A stretch of DNA of 64,000 nt from Aquanectria penicillioides. Taxonomy: Eukaryota > Ascomycota > Sordariomycetes > Hypocreales > Nectriaceae. The translations under genes were made by a program, and so were the position numbers. The first letter of the stretch is position 1. The number at the start of each line of letters is the position of its first letter. The stretch lies in NCBI GenBank assembly GCA_003415625.1, contig PYIU01000005.1, positions 4,035,001 to 4,099,000 of the forward strand, given 5' to 3'. This document shows positions 1 to 12,230 of this stretch, piece after piece. The notes under the pieces are model-generated. The model made no database searches. It was given only the letters and a program-made list of their open reading frames with translations, and was not told where the DNA came from.

Positions 1-91
1 TAACAACAAAGAACATTGCGAGAGAAGACATGAGGAAAGAAACCTAGAGATCCTCCATCTGCTTCCACCATGATCAACAGCAGTTGTTAAA

Positions 92-3000
92 TTATCGCCT
101 TGAATACAAGGTTTGATCCCCCTTTTCAATTGAAATATTTTGTGAAGCAAGCACAAACGGCAACCCATTCTTCTTGGCCTCTCCTGTCCATGCCAACATA
201 TCCATGGTCGGCATAGCTGCCCACTTCTTGTTGGAACTGATAGCTTCTTTAGCAGTCTCGATATCGAAACGTGCTGTGGCTTCATACTCCTTTGTGTCCA
301 TTACAAAGTTGGCTTCTTGTGCGCTTAAAACCACTTGACACACTTGTTCAATGAAAGGAGCTGTATCAAACATGTCAATATACCCGGAGAAACTCTCAAA
401 GCTCGGTCGCAGACCAATGCGCTCAGTGCTCTCGAGGAAGGCTTCAATAATTCTTGGATTATTTGAAGCTGGTGTATCAGCCGCGAGACCGATGGGCGTA
501 TGTACAATGAGCGGGAGAGAGTATTGTTCATTCGCCGATCGGAGAACGGTTTCAGCAGCCCACTTGCTCGACAAGTAGGCATCGCTGCCATCAGAGGGAG
601 GCAAACTGCTTGGAGTGTATCTGCGTGCAGCTCCTGAAGAAAAGAAGTGGAAAGGTACTTTTCTAGCCAATGCTAAGCGGGCTAGCTCTTTGGTGGTATC
701 AACATTCACATGTCTCAACACATCATACCCATCCCAGAAAGCACGATTGGCTGCCAAATGCACAATCACATCGGCAGATTCAGAGAGTTCGGTGAACGAT
801 TCGGATGTGAGTCCCAGACTAGGAGCGCCGAGGTCACATTTCAGAGCGCTGATTTTGCTGTTGATGGACACCTTGCTTGGGTCTCGTACGAGGCAGATGA
901 TCTTAGAGATATTAGGCTCTTCTCCAAGCCTTGGCAGCAGATGGCTACCGATATAGCCTGTGCCTCCAGTTAAAACAACTGTGAGACCTGTCGTTTTGAC
1001 TGGATTTAATGTAGTGTATGGATAAATTGAGGCCCAGGAACTGGGGACTGCCGTCTCAGTTGTCCAGTGAATGCCACTATTCAGAACTGGAGCAGCTTGC
1101 ACAACCTTGGCCATGTCTCTTAGTTTGGTCGCGCTCATGATGTCTATGATGCGAGGCGCACCATTGAGCTCATCCTTGATAACACGCTGTAACTTAACCA
1201 AAAGCATGGAATTGCCGCCAGACTGGAAGAAATCGGAGTCGGAATTCAGTTGACGACCAACAAGAGGGGGCAATATGCCCATCCATAAGTCTGCCAAGCG
1301 CTGCTCTTCTTCAGTTTCGAAAGTTGAGCTTAATGGCGCTGGATTGTAGTTTGGAACGCAGAAACTGTTCTTGAGTGCCTTGCGATCCGTTTTTCCGTGG
1401 GCGTTGATGGGAATACCTGGAACGGGAGCAAAGACGGATGGACGCATGAACTGGGGCAGCGGAAGAGCGGCACGGACATATTCGAGGAACTTGTCGCGCG
1501 GTTCGGACTCTTCATTCGGGTTTGTCATGACAACGAATGCGACAAGGTATTTGTTGTCAACCTCACCATGCATCGAAACGATTGCCTGGCTAATGGCACC
1601 TCGAGATGTAGCGAGGATGGCGCTCTCAATCTCCCCGAGCTCGGTGCGCACACCTAGAATTTTGACCTGTGTCTCACCATCAATACGGCCCTCGTAGAAG
1701 AGTTGTCCCACTTCATTCAGTCGTCCGCGGTCCCCAGTGCGGTACAGGCGGTTCCATCCATGGGAGTTAGCGTGTTTGTCGTAAGCCAAGAAAGTGTTAT
1801 TGATGAATTTCTCCGCAGTTAACTCCTCCAGACCAAGGTATCCAGCTGCCACACCGGGCCCACCCACGACAATCTCTCCCGGCATGCCGACAGGGACTGG
1901 CTTCAATTTCTCGTCAAGGATATAGACCGAATAGTTTGGAAGCACGCGTCCGGTAGCGATCGGATGGCCTGGTGTGATAGTAGCGGGATCGCGGTAAAGC
2001 ACTTCGCCCTTGGTGATGGCCACAGTAGCTTCAATAGGCCCGTAGAAGTCAAACAGATTGGGCCCGTTTCGGCCGAGAGAGATAAAGTCTCGAACTGTAG
2101 ACTTGAGGAGAGCTTCACCACCAGAGAGTGCCCATGTCCAGGAGTAGCATCTGGCAAGGTTCTCATAGCCTGCTTGAAACCACATCGCATACTCGGTGGG
2201 AGTAGCAAGTGTGTGAGTGACTCCTTCGTCAGCCATAATCTGTGTGATCTCAGCTGGATTTCCACGCTTATCGGATGGGACAACCACAAGCGTTCCACCA
2301 TTGGCAAGTGCTGTGAAGATCTGGTGCAGAGAAAAGTCGAAACTCATTGTGATCTGCTGTAGCACGATGTTGGGACCAACTTTCCAAGCGTGCTCGACGC
2401 CTTCGGCATTGGCAGAGAGGCACGAATGAGGCAATGCTATGCTTTTAGGCTTTCCGGTAGAGCCGCTGGTGAATAGTATGGCAGCATTGATGTCCGCCCT
2501 AGCCAAGTTTGGGATGCGGCCACCTCCAACGATGGTCTTTATCTCGGAAACGTTGATGCCAGCAGCGTAAGTAGCCCTCAGTGTTATAACAGTGTTTGCA
2601 GTCCATAGATCGAAGAGAATTACCCGTGGTTGAGCAATTGAAACAGAGCCGACAAGACGATCAATACCGTTCTTAGAATCCAGTGGCACATAGGTTGCTC
2701 CTAGGCGAAGGATAGCAAGCATAGAGCACATCCAGTCAGCCCCAGGCTCTTGGAACACTGCAACAGCGGTATTTTCTATAATGCCCTGTTCTTTCAGCTT
2801 GGTTGCTATGCTATTGATACGATCGCCCATTTGGCGATAAGTCAGAACATTTCCATGACCATCTCTGAGAGCCGTCCCTTGTGGATGAGTTTTAATTATA
2901 TCATCAACACGGTGAACAAGGGTTGGCCACTGCAGCTCTAGTTCAGGACCCTGGCCGATCTCAAAAGCATGCTCCAAATCTTGTTTTGCCCAGAGGCTTG

Positions 3001-6000
3001 GTGACTCCAGTAGGATATCCCCACTAGGACTTCGGAGGAACTGCTCAACCAAGTTGATGTATGTGCGAAGGAGCAGCTCTGCATGATTCTGCTCATACAA
3101 TGATTCCTGTAGCTTCATTACAACTAGAGACTCCGCCTTGGTGTCGATGACCTCGAGAACAAGATCATAACCCGTTTCTGTCATGATCCATTTGATATCG
3201 CTCTCGCAACCTTGAATAGGTGCCTTGCTCTGGTCACCTTGGCGGTAATCCATGTACACTTGGAAGATGGGGCTATGCTCGACTGATGGCGTGACCTTGA
3301 GCTCATCCAAAAGGACATCAATGGGTACTTTAGAGTGTTCCATTGCGCCGTAAACCTTGTTCCGCGTGGCCTTGACCGCATCGCTAAGCTTGACTGACTC
3401 GGCCCGGCTAAACTTGATTGGCAGAAGATTCACCAAACAACCGACCGTATCAGTGAAACGGCTGTTGACACGGTTAGAGTCTGCAATTCCGATGAAAAAG
3501 TCTTCTGTATCAGGCAAGATACGAAAGATCATGGCTTGTAGGATTGATAAGTAGACGTGGAAGCTGGTGCAGTTCAACTTCCGGGCAAGCTGCTTGACCT
3601 TTGTCGCAGACGCTACGCTCAGATGGGTCGCAGCTCGATTTAGTCTATTAATCATGTTAGTTTCAAATGACGAGAAAATTATGAAGATTCAAATATCCTA
3701 CCTGTACTGCTCCATGGGACTGCGCTGAGCTACCTTTGAGAATGGGAAAAGGTCGATGGCGCCAACATTGCTAGGGATAAACTCGCGGAAGTAGTCAATG
3801 TCCACTTTCATGCCACCAGACTCTAGTTCATGTCTCTGGAAATCGGAGAAGGCGCGGTATTGAGAACTGGTCAACATTGGAGGTATGGATTGTCCAGTTG
3901 AGGTCAGTGCAATTTCTCGGATCAGAATGATCACACTCTGGCCGTCTAGCGCGATATGGTGAGAACCAATCAAGAAGAAGTGGACATTATCTGAGAGAGT
4001 AAGCAACTGCATGCGTATTCCCCCAAGGTTTTCAATATCGTAAGTGTGGTTCTGAAACGCTTTCAGATACTGCTCGGCCTCGTCCTCGGAAGATATATGC
4101 TTCTTTTCCAGCTTGAGACGAGGCTGCTTGGAGACTCCCTGCATTGGAATGTCGGTATCACCATCTGACCAGAAGTATCGAGTGCGCAAAGCCTCATGCC
4201 GACGGATTATTGAGTCTACCGTCTGCTCAAAAGAGCTCACATCCAACTTGCCAGCGATGCGAAGAGAGGAACTTGAATTGAAGGGGGTCTTGTCTTTGAG
4301 GAATTGATGCAAGAACCAGAATCGTGCCTGGCCAAAAGACATCTGTGCGACCACCTCAGTGTCTCCAGCCTCAGATGTACTCGTGGGATCCGGTTGAGGA
4401 AAAGGGAACTTTGTGTTATCAGATGATTCCAGCGGAGGCGTAGCAGTTGTTGGTGTGTTCAGTGAGTCTTCAGCTCCAGGAGAGAAAACAGGCGAGCTGG
4501 ATTGTGCTGAGGTCGACGTCGTATCTGTCGTGATCTTGCGATAAAGTATGGATGGGCGAGGCTGCATAACTAGCTTCGGCTCAGGCTTCTTTACCTTGGA
4601 TGGCGCTTCTACTTCATCTGACGTGCTGAGATTCAAAATATGGGAGGGAGTCATGTCAAGTGCCGCATTCAGAAGGTCTTCAATGCTACTGCCGCCAAGG
4701 ACCTTTAGAACTGGAATCTCAACCTCGAGCTCCCGAACGAACCAAGTTCGAATATCGACAGCGACTAAAGAGTCAACTCCTTGCTCAACAAGTGGTAATG
4801 TCTCTTGAACGGCTTCTTCTTCGGACATTTGGAGGATCTTCTTGAGCTTTAAAACAAAGTAATCTACACATTTGTCAGTTCTATGCTGCTCGTCGACATG
4901 TTGATATGATTGTTACCTCGAGTGACCCTGTACGCCTCTTGTCTGCTCTTCACACTCTGCAAGTGGGTTCTGAGAAGAACCTTTGTACTGCTTCCGGATG
5001 ACCTTGAAGAAGATTCCTCGTGCAGAACAAAGTGACTGAATTTGATGTCTCGCAGATAGGTATCCTTCACTTGGAAGTTCGGCGGGACATAATTCACACC
5101 AACAACGACCTCCAAGTTTTCAGACGAATCAGGGCGGCCGGAGAGAATTGCTTCAGAAAATTGAAGCTCAAACGCATGTTCAGACATGTTAAAATATCCA
5201 CATGACTCAAAGAAGTCAAAATCGAAATTGTTTCCTTGGGCGGCGTAGCCAATGCCAACCACAGCCGCGATATCCATGGCCGAGCCAGCCACACCACGCT
5301 TTCTTCGCTGATTCATGGTGGAGACCATGAAAGTATTGGCAGCTGAATAGTTGCTCTGACCTGCTTGGCCAACGATCGAGGTGATTGAAGATGCCATGAT
5401 GAAGAAGTCAAGTGGGGTGTCGTAGAAGAGTTGGTCAAGATTCTTCGTACCCTCAACCTTGGTTCTAACGACTCTGGAAAATTGGTGATGTGTCATGTTC
5501 GCGAAGAGACCATCATCCAGAACCATGGCACCATTCAAGACACCCGCAATAGCGGGCATTGTTTGTGTGATCTCATCGTAACAGTTGGCCAGCGATTTTT
5601 TGTTCGTAACGTCTCTGTGGTCAAATTAGTCAAGACTGTACGCGAAGTGTAAGATTAAGATAATACATACAATGAAATAACCTTTACAGTTGCACCAAGC
5701 TGAGTCATTTCTGAAATAAACCGGGAGCTGACTTTGGGGGTTCGACTGGTCAGCACGACGTATCTTGCGCCGTGCCCAATCATCCAGTGACAAAGAGCCT
5801 GGCCAAGCTCACCCGACATTCCAGCAAAGAAGTACGTGCGGTCAGGACGGAAAATAATGTCAGCGTCAATTGACTGCACCATCACCTTGACGGGCTCCAT
5901 GGTCCAGTCCAGCACGGTCAGAGGTTTTCCGACAGTGGAATGTTCGAGGGCAGCACTGAGAGGAATTATTGACGCGGAGTTACTAGCAACAATGTTGCTC

Positions 6001-9000
6001 GTTTTGAATGCATTTTGAAAAAGAGTACGCACTTCATTTTCGACCGAGTCGGTGAGAGTTTGGACCTTCGAGCTCAAGACACCCAGATTATGTAGGTGTA
6101 GACATTGAGGCGGTAGGCACTTGACGAGGAGATTCCGGAGAGCGCCCGTCGTAGCAACCTTTGAGAAATCCACAAATACTGAAGGAGAAGCTGGTATCAA
6201 GGACTTGATATTGTGCTGAGAAAACTTAGGATGCAGTACAATCCAGCCTTTACCATCTCGTAGCTGTGAAGTTGTGAAGAACACTTCAACACCCTTGTGA
6301 GCGGCCTTGGTCTCAAGAGCATCCTTGACCAAGTCCTCCGGTTCATTTACCAGGAGAGAAGTGCCCTTAGAAACAAGATGAAGAATATTTTCGGCTATTA
6401 GTTTCGCTCCAATTGACAGCAGAATCGAGGGACTAAGCCGCTCCTCAAGCCGGATGCAATATTGCGCAGGAATCTCGGCCGGTGACTCAGCAGACGGAGA
6501 TAAAGCGAGAATAGCTTCTCCAGTTGCAACATCCAAACCAAGACAGAGCCTCAAGAACCCAACATCAGCAATTGCCAAAGAGTGGAGCAATGAATGAGTA
6601 ATTCGGACAGCCCGGTAGCCGTGTGGGATAGGAGGACGGATGCGAAGAGGCGATATCTCGTGCAACTCCAGTGATCCTGATTCTTCAACAAGTTTAAGAA
6701 CTTCCCCCTGAGGGTCTGCTTGTCTGTGAACTGTTCGCCGCAACGAGTTGAGGCGATCATTCTTTGCATCATTAGGGAGCAATCGAGGAACATAAGGAAG
6801 ACCGTCAACCATGAAGATCTCTGGCTCCGCAGACCACAACATCGTAGCCGAATCAGCTGACCATCCATGCAACATATGATGCCGTATCAGGGTATTGGCT
6901 AGCAGAAGGGCAGTGCCTTCATTGACCCTGTCTACATCAAAGAGCTGCATATTGAGGTTCGGGTGCTCGCGAACCACAATACGACCAATACCGACTAGCA
7001 TGTATGAATACGGCTCGTCAGCCCGTGATCCCTTGCTGACCCAGACCAGTGTTCCGGCCGTGATCCACAACTTCTTCATGCTGTTGAACTTTTCCGGCGT
7101 AAGATTCTTCATATATGGTTCATCCAGATCGGTAAGTACGAGGACATTCATTCGAGGTGATTGCTCTGCTGCTTGCGGGGATGCGGCAAACTCTTCCAGA
7201 GTCTTGAAGAAAAAAACGTTGGCGAAACTATTCGAAACAAATGTCTCGATATTTGCTGCCAACGCGTAAATTGACTCTGTTAACCCCCAATAATGCTGAG
7301 GCTACTCTCATCTATTGGCACGTTGAGGGGCGTACGGAGCAAGGAGGTGCGGTCATCGACAGCTTGTCCAAGAAGCACAGTCATTGGAAAGTTATCATAG
7401 TCGTGAGGCGTCATTGTGTCAACACCAGAAAATCCAGTCTTTTGAAGGACCTCATTCCACTGCGCTGTCGTCAGGCCAGGACACCAGGGCCGGCCAGTTT
7501 CGGCGTTAGACCACCAGCCAGGAAGTGTGCCGACCGTCATGCCCGGAATCATGACATGAGGGGCATACATTAACTCAAGAATGAGGATGTATCCTCCAGG
7601 CTTTAGCAGACGGCGCACATTTGCCATTGACTTCTCTAGTTGTCCAGAAACGTGAAGTACGTTGGCAGCCACCACGATATCGTATTGGCCCTCTGTGAAC
7701 CCTTGATCAGCTGGAAGCTTATCCATATCGAATATCTTGTAGATCATGCGACTGGAGTGGCGCTGGAAGAACTCTTGGGCTTCTGGGAAGAATCCAGACG
7801 AGATATCGGTAAAGGTATAAGTGGAGAAAGCAGAACCCATGCTATCCAAAACCTCAATTGTTGTAGCACCAGTACCCGCACCGATCTCAAAAATATTGAT
7901 GTGAGGGTATCGATGCGAGATCTGGCCCACAATACGACCTAGCCAGCGGTTCAAGGGACCACAGCTCAGTCCATCGGCATAAAACGATCTCATGAGGTTG
8001 CCTTGGTTCATAAATTCTAGCATGCTTAAACCTCCCTGGATGACCTCAACAACATGCTCGCCAACATGCTGTAAGAATCGAACATCATTGCGATCCCTAT
8101 ACCCGTCCATAACTCGCTCAACATCTTCACGGGTGTCGTTCAGGTGCTCGGGCTTAACCTTCGGATGCACACCTCGGGTCACCTCATCGACCATGCGATC
8201 GCACCAGCGCAAATAGTACTTGAAGTGCTGGAGGACATTGTCTCTCAAGGGGCCAATGGGGAATGCTTCGGCAACTTGTTTGACGTAGAAGAATGCCACT
8301 CGTTCAACTTCAGTGTACATCTTGATTTCAAAGTCTGTCAACCCTTCTCCCCAAGTTGCCAGCTCGCCATCCGGTCGGGCAAGATTGTAGTGGAAGTTGG
8401 AAAATAGCGGCGTGTCATTTGCGACGGTGGCAGGGGAGAATGGAGTCAATGAGCCACCTTCAATCTGGACGAAAGCACTGACGCCATCCTCAGTATACAG
8501 ATGAATGTCCGCAATGAGACTGGATGGACGAATTTCCCGTACAAAGGATTGGAACTTCAGGGTTTTCTGCTTCCCGATACCCAGAGGGCTGAAGTACGGG
8601 TTGATGGTGATTGACTCAAATCGCGTAGGAACGTGGAGGGACCAGAGCTCGCCATCTCCTGGGGCTGACCAAGCAGCGAAAGCAGTCTGAAGAGCAGTGT
8701 CAAGCATTCCAGGATGCAACACGAGCTGATCATCCCATGCAGATCCAGATTGATCCTCGATGAGACCTGTAGAGAAACCAGGTTTGCGTTTAATGAATGA
8801 GACACCCTGAAATGGGCTAGTATACCCATACCCAAACCTTGCAAGTTTGGCATAGAAGTTGGCCACATTGACATCTGCCAGGTTGAACGGATCCGAAAGA
8901 ACTCTTGGCAGAGTGTCTGCTACAGGAACTGACAACTGTGCAATGGCGCAGCCCTTTGCATTCAACGATCCTTTTGCTTCGTCATCAGACACAGAGTAAC

Positions 9001-12000
9001 AGGCAAAGTCAGCTGTTATGGTGTCTTCACTAATCTCCACATTGCTGACATTGAAGAGAGTTTCGATGCCGCTGCTGTCATCATCAAATGCAATGGCTCG
9101 CCCGATGCTGAGGTCTTCCACTCTAAAGCAACTAACTTCACTTCGTCCAGCAAGAACCTTCATAGCTTCAACAGCTAGAGATATGTAGCCAGATGCAGGA
9201 AATACAATCTGTCCTTGGAGCTTATGCCCATTCAACCATGAGATCTCATTGGGGCGAAGAATATTTCTCCACTGCAGCTCTCGTGACGTCCGCGACTCGA
9301 GGCAGAGTGTGCCTAGAATTGGATGCGGGTTGACATCGCGGTATTTATAGTGATTTGCAACGCGAGATTGCAGCCAGAAAGACTTTTGATGATCAAAAGG
9401 ATATGAAGGCAAATCAACGACCACTTTCCTTGGATTGCTATCACCTGAGAGAAGCTTCTCAACAGCGGCAAAGTCAACCTGGCCAGAACCCAGACGTGTC
9501 CAGGCAAAACCCAGAGCCGCAGAGACTTCTTCGATATCGTCTTTCCCTCGCGACAAAAGGCCTGTGTACGGAACGCTAGCACCTAACTCCTCGATATTCG
9601 CTGTAGCAGGTCCCTTAAGGGCCGGGTGAGGACCAAGCTCAATAGCAAGATCAAACGGCCCGCACTCTGTCACAGCATTGTACAGTGCGCCGGCGAAGCG
9701 GACGGTGCTACACATGTTGTCCACCCAGTATTGGTCCGAAAGTTCGTCTTTGGACATACGAGCTCCTTCATTGACACTAGAGTACCACACTGGACCGAGC
9801 TCTTCATTGTTGTCGTGTGAGCAACCCTGTAGCGACCGCAGATAAGGCTTCGCGCAAGGCAACATGTGAGCAGAGTGGTATGCTGTGTCAACGCGAAGTT
9901 TGCGAGCGAAGCAACTTTTTTCCTTGAAAATATTCACGGCCTCGTCTATGGCGTCCTCATCTCCAGATAATGTCACACTAGAGGTAGAGTTGACCGCCGC
10001 GACTTGGATGCGGCCCTGGAACTGTTGGGTCTCGCAGAACTCGACTGCTTCCTCGTATGATGCACCAACAGCCATCATTGCTCCCCTTTTCCCATTGGGC
10101 GATTTGGCCTTCTTTGCATGAATACCACGGAAATACGCAATGCGAATGGCATCGCGAGCAGAAAGGAGGCCAGCAGCATATGCAGCGCCAATTTCTCCTG
10201 AAGAGTGACCAACCACTGCTTCGAAAGTCATGCCAGTTGCACGCATGATGTCAACAAGCAAAATTTGGACAGCAGTACAAATTGGTTGGGATAGATTTGC
10301 CTCGGCCAGCCGAGATGTCTCCTTGGGTGCCAAAATCTGATCCCTGATTGTCCAAGTAGGACGAGCCTCGGCCGGTAAGCTCTGTAAAGCATGATCGAGG
10401 TTGGCAATTACTTTCTCGCCACATGGAGAAGATTCGATCAGTCGTGCTCCCATTCGTGGCCACTGAGCTCCTTGCCCAGTGAAGACACCCAAAACCTTGG
10501 GCCGGCGCTGTAGGTTCGAATGGCGTGAACTCAAGTCTTGGCGGACGTCACCGTTGACCTCGATATCCAGCTGCTGAACAACTCTTTCAATTGATGATCC
10601 CGAGATAAACTTGCGGAATGGAAACGTTGAACGGCGCTCCTGGAGTGTCCAAGCAAGGTTATGGAGGTTGACACCAGGATTTTCTTGGAGGTATTCCAAA
10701 TACTGTGCCATGACCGCTCGGAGGCTAGTTTCCGAAGTGGCAGAGAAGGTCAGCGGTGTAAAGAGAGGACCATCTGGCACAGCAGTAACAAATTCTCCAG
10801 GTGGATTGTAGCTCTCAAGGATAGCATGTGAATTTGTGCCCCCAAACCCTAGAAGATTGAGTTAGCGGTGTTCATTATAACCATGATTATATTCGTCAAC
10901 TTACCAAAACTATTGACACTAGCCCGCCTTACCTGGCCAGCAGCTACTTCCGGCCAGGGTTGTGGCTCCACGGGGATTTTAAGGTGCTCAAAGAATGGAG
11001 CTACCTTTGGACTGAGCTGGTTGAAATGCAAGTTGGGTGGGATGACTTTATTCTTCATGGCCAAAGACGTAGCAATGAGCGAAGCTACGCCAGCTGTTCC
11101 CTCGGTATGTCCAATTACCGTCTTGACCGAGCCGACAAATAACTTGCCATCTTTGACATTTCCACTAGGGAATAAAGACGTGGAGATAGCCTCAGCCTCC
11201 TGGGGATCGCCAGCCTGGGTGCCAGTGCCATGAGCATGGAAGAACTGCGGACGGTCGGATGGATTGTTCACATCGAGCCCAGCTCGTGCGTATGCTTCCC
11301 TTATCAGAGTTGCTTGTGCAACGTGACTGGGCATGGTCAAGCCGGAAGTGCGGCCATCTTGATTCACTCCAGTCTCCCGGATAACGCAATCAATAGGATC
11401 ACCATCCGCGATAGCTTGCTTCAGGGTCTTGAGGATAACAGCGGCTACTCCCTCACCGCGAGCGTATCCGTCGGCATCAACGTCCCACATGGCACTTCTA
11501 CCATGAGGTGAAAGCATACGAAGCTTACTTTCTGAAATAAACATACCTGCGATTTCGCATGTCAGTATTCAATGTTGAAATCGGGAAATTAGGAGCTGGG
11601 CCTACAAGGAACGAAAATTAAATTGGTGCCAGCAGCAACTGCAACCTGGCATTCGCCGCTGCGTAAACTCTGAACGGCCTGATGAACTGCAACAAGACTA
11701 GACGAGCAAGCAGTATCAATGGTCATTGAAGGTCCATGCCAGTCAAAAAAATACGAGATTCGGTTCGAAACAATACTTCGCGCCATGCCAGTGGCGGCAT
11801 ATGTGGGCATCGTCTCCCAGTCGCGCAACATCATGGTGGACCAGTCATCACACATCTGGCCGATATAAATTGAAGTATTGGACCCTTGGAGCCTTTCCAT
11901 GGGGATGCCGCTAGCGCTCAAGGCATCGTAAACCACTTCCATGAGGAAACGTTGTTGGGGATCAATAGCGTCCGCCTCCATGGGCTGAATATTAAAAAAC

Positions 12001-12230
12001 CCATTATCAAAACGAGTGATATCATCTTCTAAGAAATACGCTTGGGGCGCATTTGTTGTGCCGTGGTGTGTTGCTTCGGGGTGGTAAAAAGTCTCGACAT
12101 CGAAACGATCGGCAGGGACTCTCTTGGAGATATTGTGTGGGTTCTTGAGAAACTCCCAAAATTTGGAAGGGGTGTTAGAGCCACCTGGGAAGCGACAGGC
12201 ACTTCCCACGACAGCAATAGGCTCGTTCAT
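92..12230 (-). CDS. Hybrid highly reducing PKS-NRPS (KS-AT-DH-cMT-ER0-KR-ACP-C-A-T-R)
   Basis: Megasynthase joining a methylated, reduced polyketide chain to an amino acid. Exons on the minus strand: 12230-11606, 11546-10905, 10848-5671, 5614-4917, 4863-3702, 3644-92. Introns are 53-59 nt and GT-AG; all joins keep frame, giving about 3952 residues if one base is added at 7284-7288. KS: C175 (DTACSSSL), H314 (HAHGTGT), H355 (GHTEGT). AT: S638 in GHSSGE. DH: H964 in [10 protein letters not shown] and D1139 in LHPGMLD. cMT: EIGAGTG at about 1410. No GGVG-type enoyl reductase motif is seen between cMT and KR, so ER looks inactive. KR: nucleotide site near 2095, K2201, Y2238. ACP: S2413 in GVDSL. 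C: HHIALDG at 2683-2689. A: TSGSTGK at 3161, YRTGD and [13 protein letters not shown]3581 in [14 protein letters not shown] at 3661 and YLSSK at 3792-3796. The start gives a standard KS N-terminus ([16 protein letters not shown]). The product cannot be predicted. Confidence 0.93.
7280..7288 (-). other. Apparent 1-nt deletion (frameshift) in G5/C5 tract of the PKS-NRPS
   Basis: Reading the minus strand, the frame encoding SSLSIIGG meets TAA at 7282-7280 directly after five G. The downstream frame resumes at once as [15 protein letters not shown]. One extra G would give a continuous [16 protein letters not shown] segment, which resembles the conserved linker after cMT in fungal PKSs. Total exon length is 11858 nt and becomes divisible by three only with one added base. 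An alternative 59-nt intron (donor GTACGC in the codons for LLRT, acceptor TTAACAG at about 7277) would also restore frame. It would remove the conserved IIGG stretch and lacks a well-placed branch site, so it is less likely. The cause could be an assembly error or a true loss-of-function mutation. Confidence 0.75.

Noticed and set aside
7277..7335. A 59-nt GTACGC...TTAACAG intron in the PKS-NRPS that would restore frame
   Set aside because: It would splice out the conserved IIGG motif, has no suitably placed branch site, and the simpler one-base deletion keeps a family-like sequence. Kept only as an alternative.
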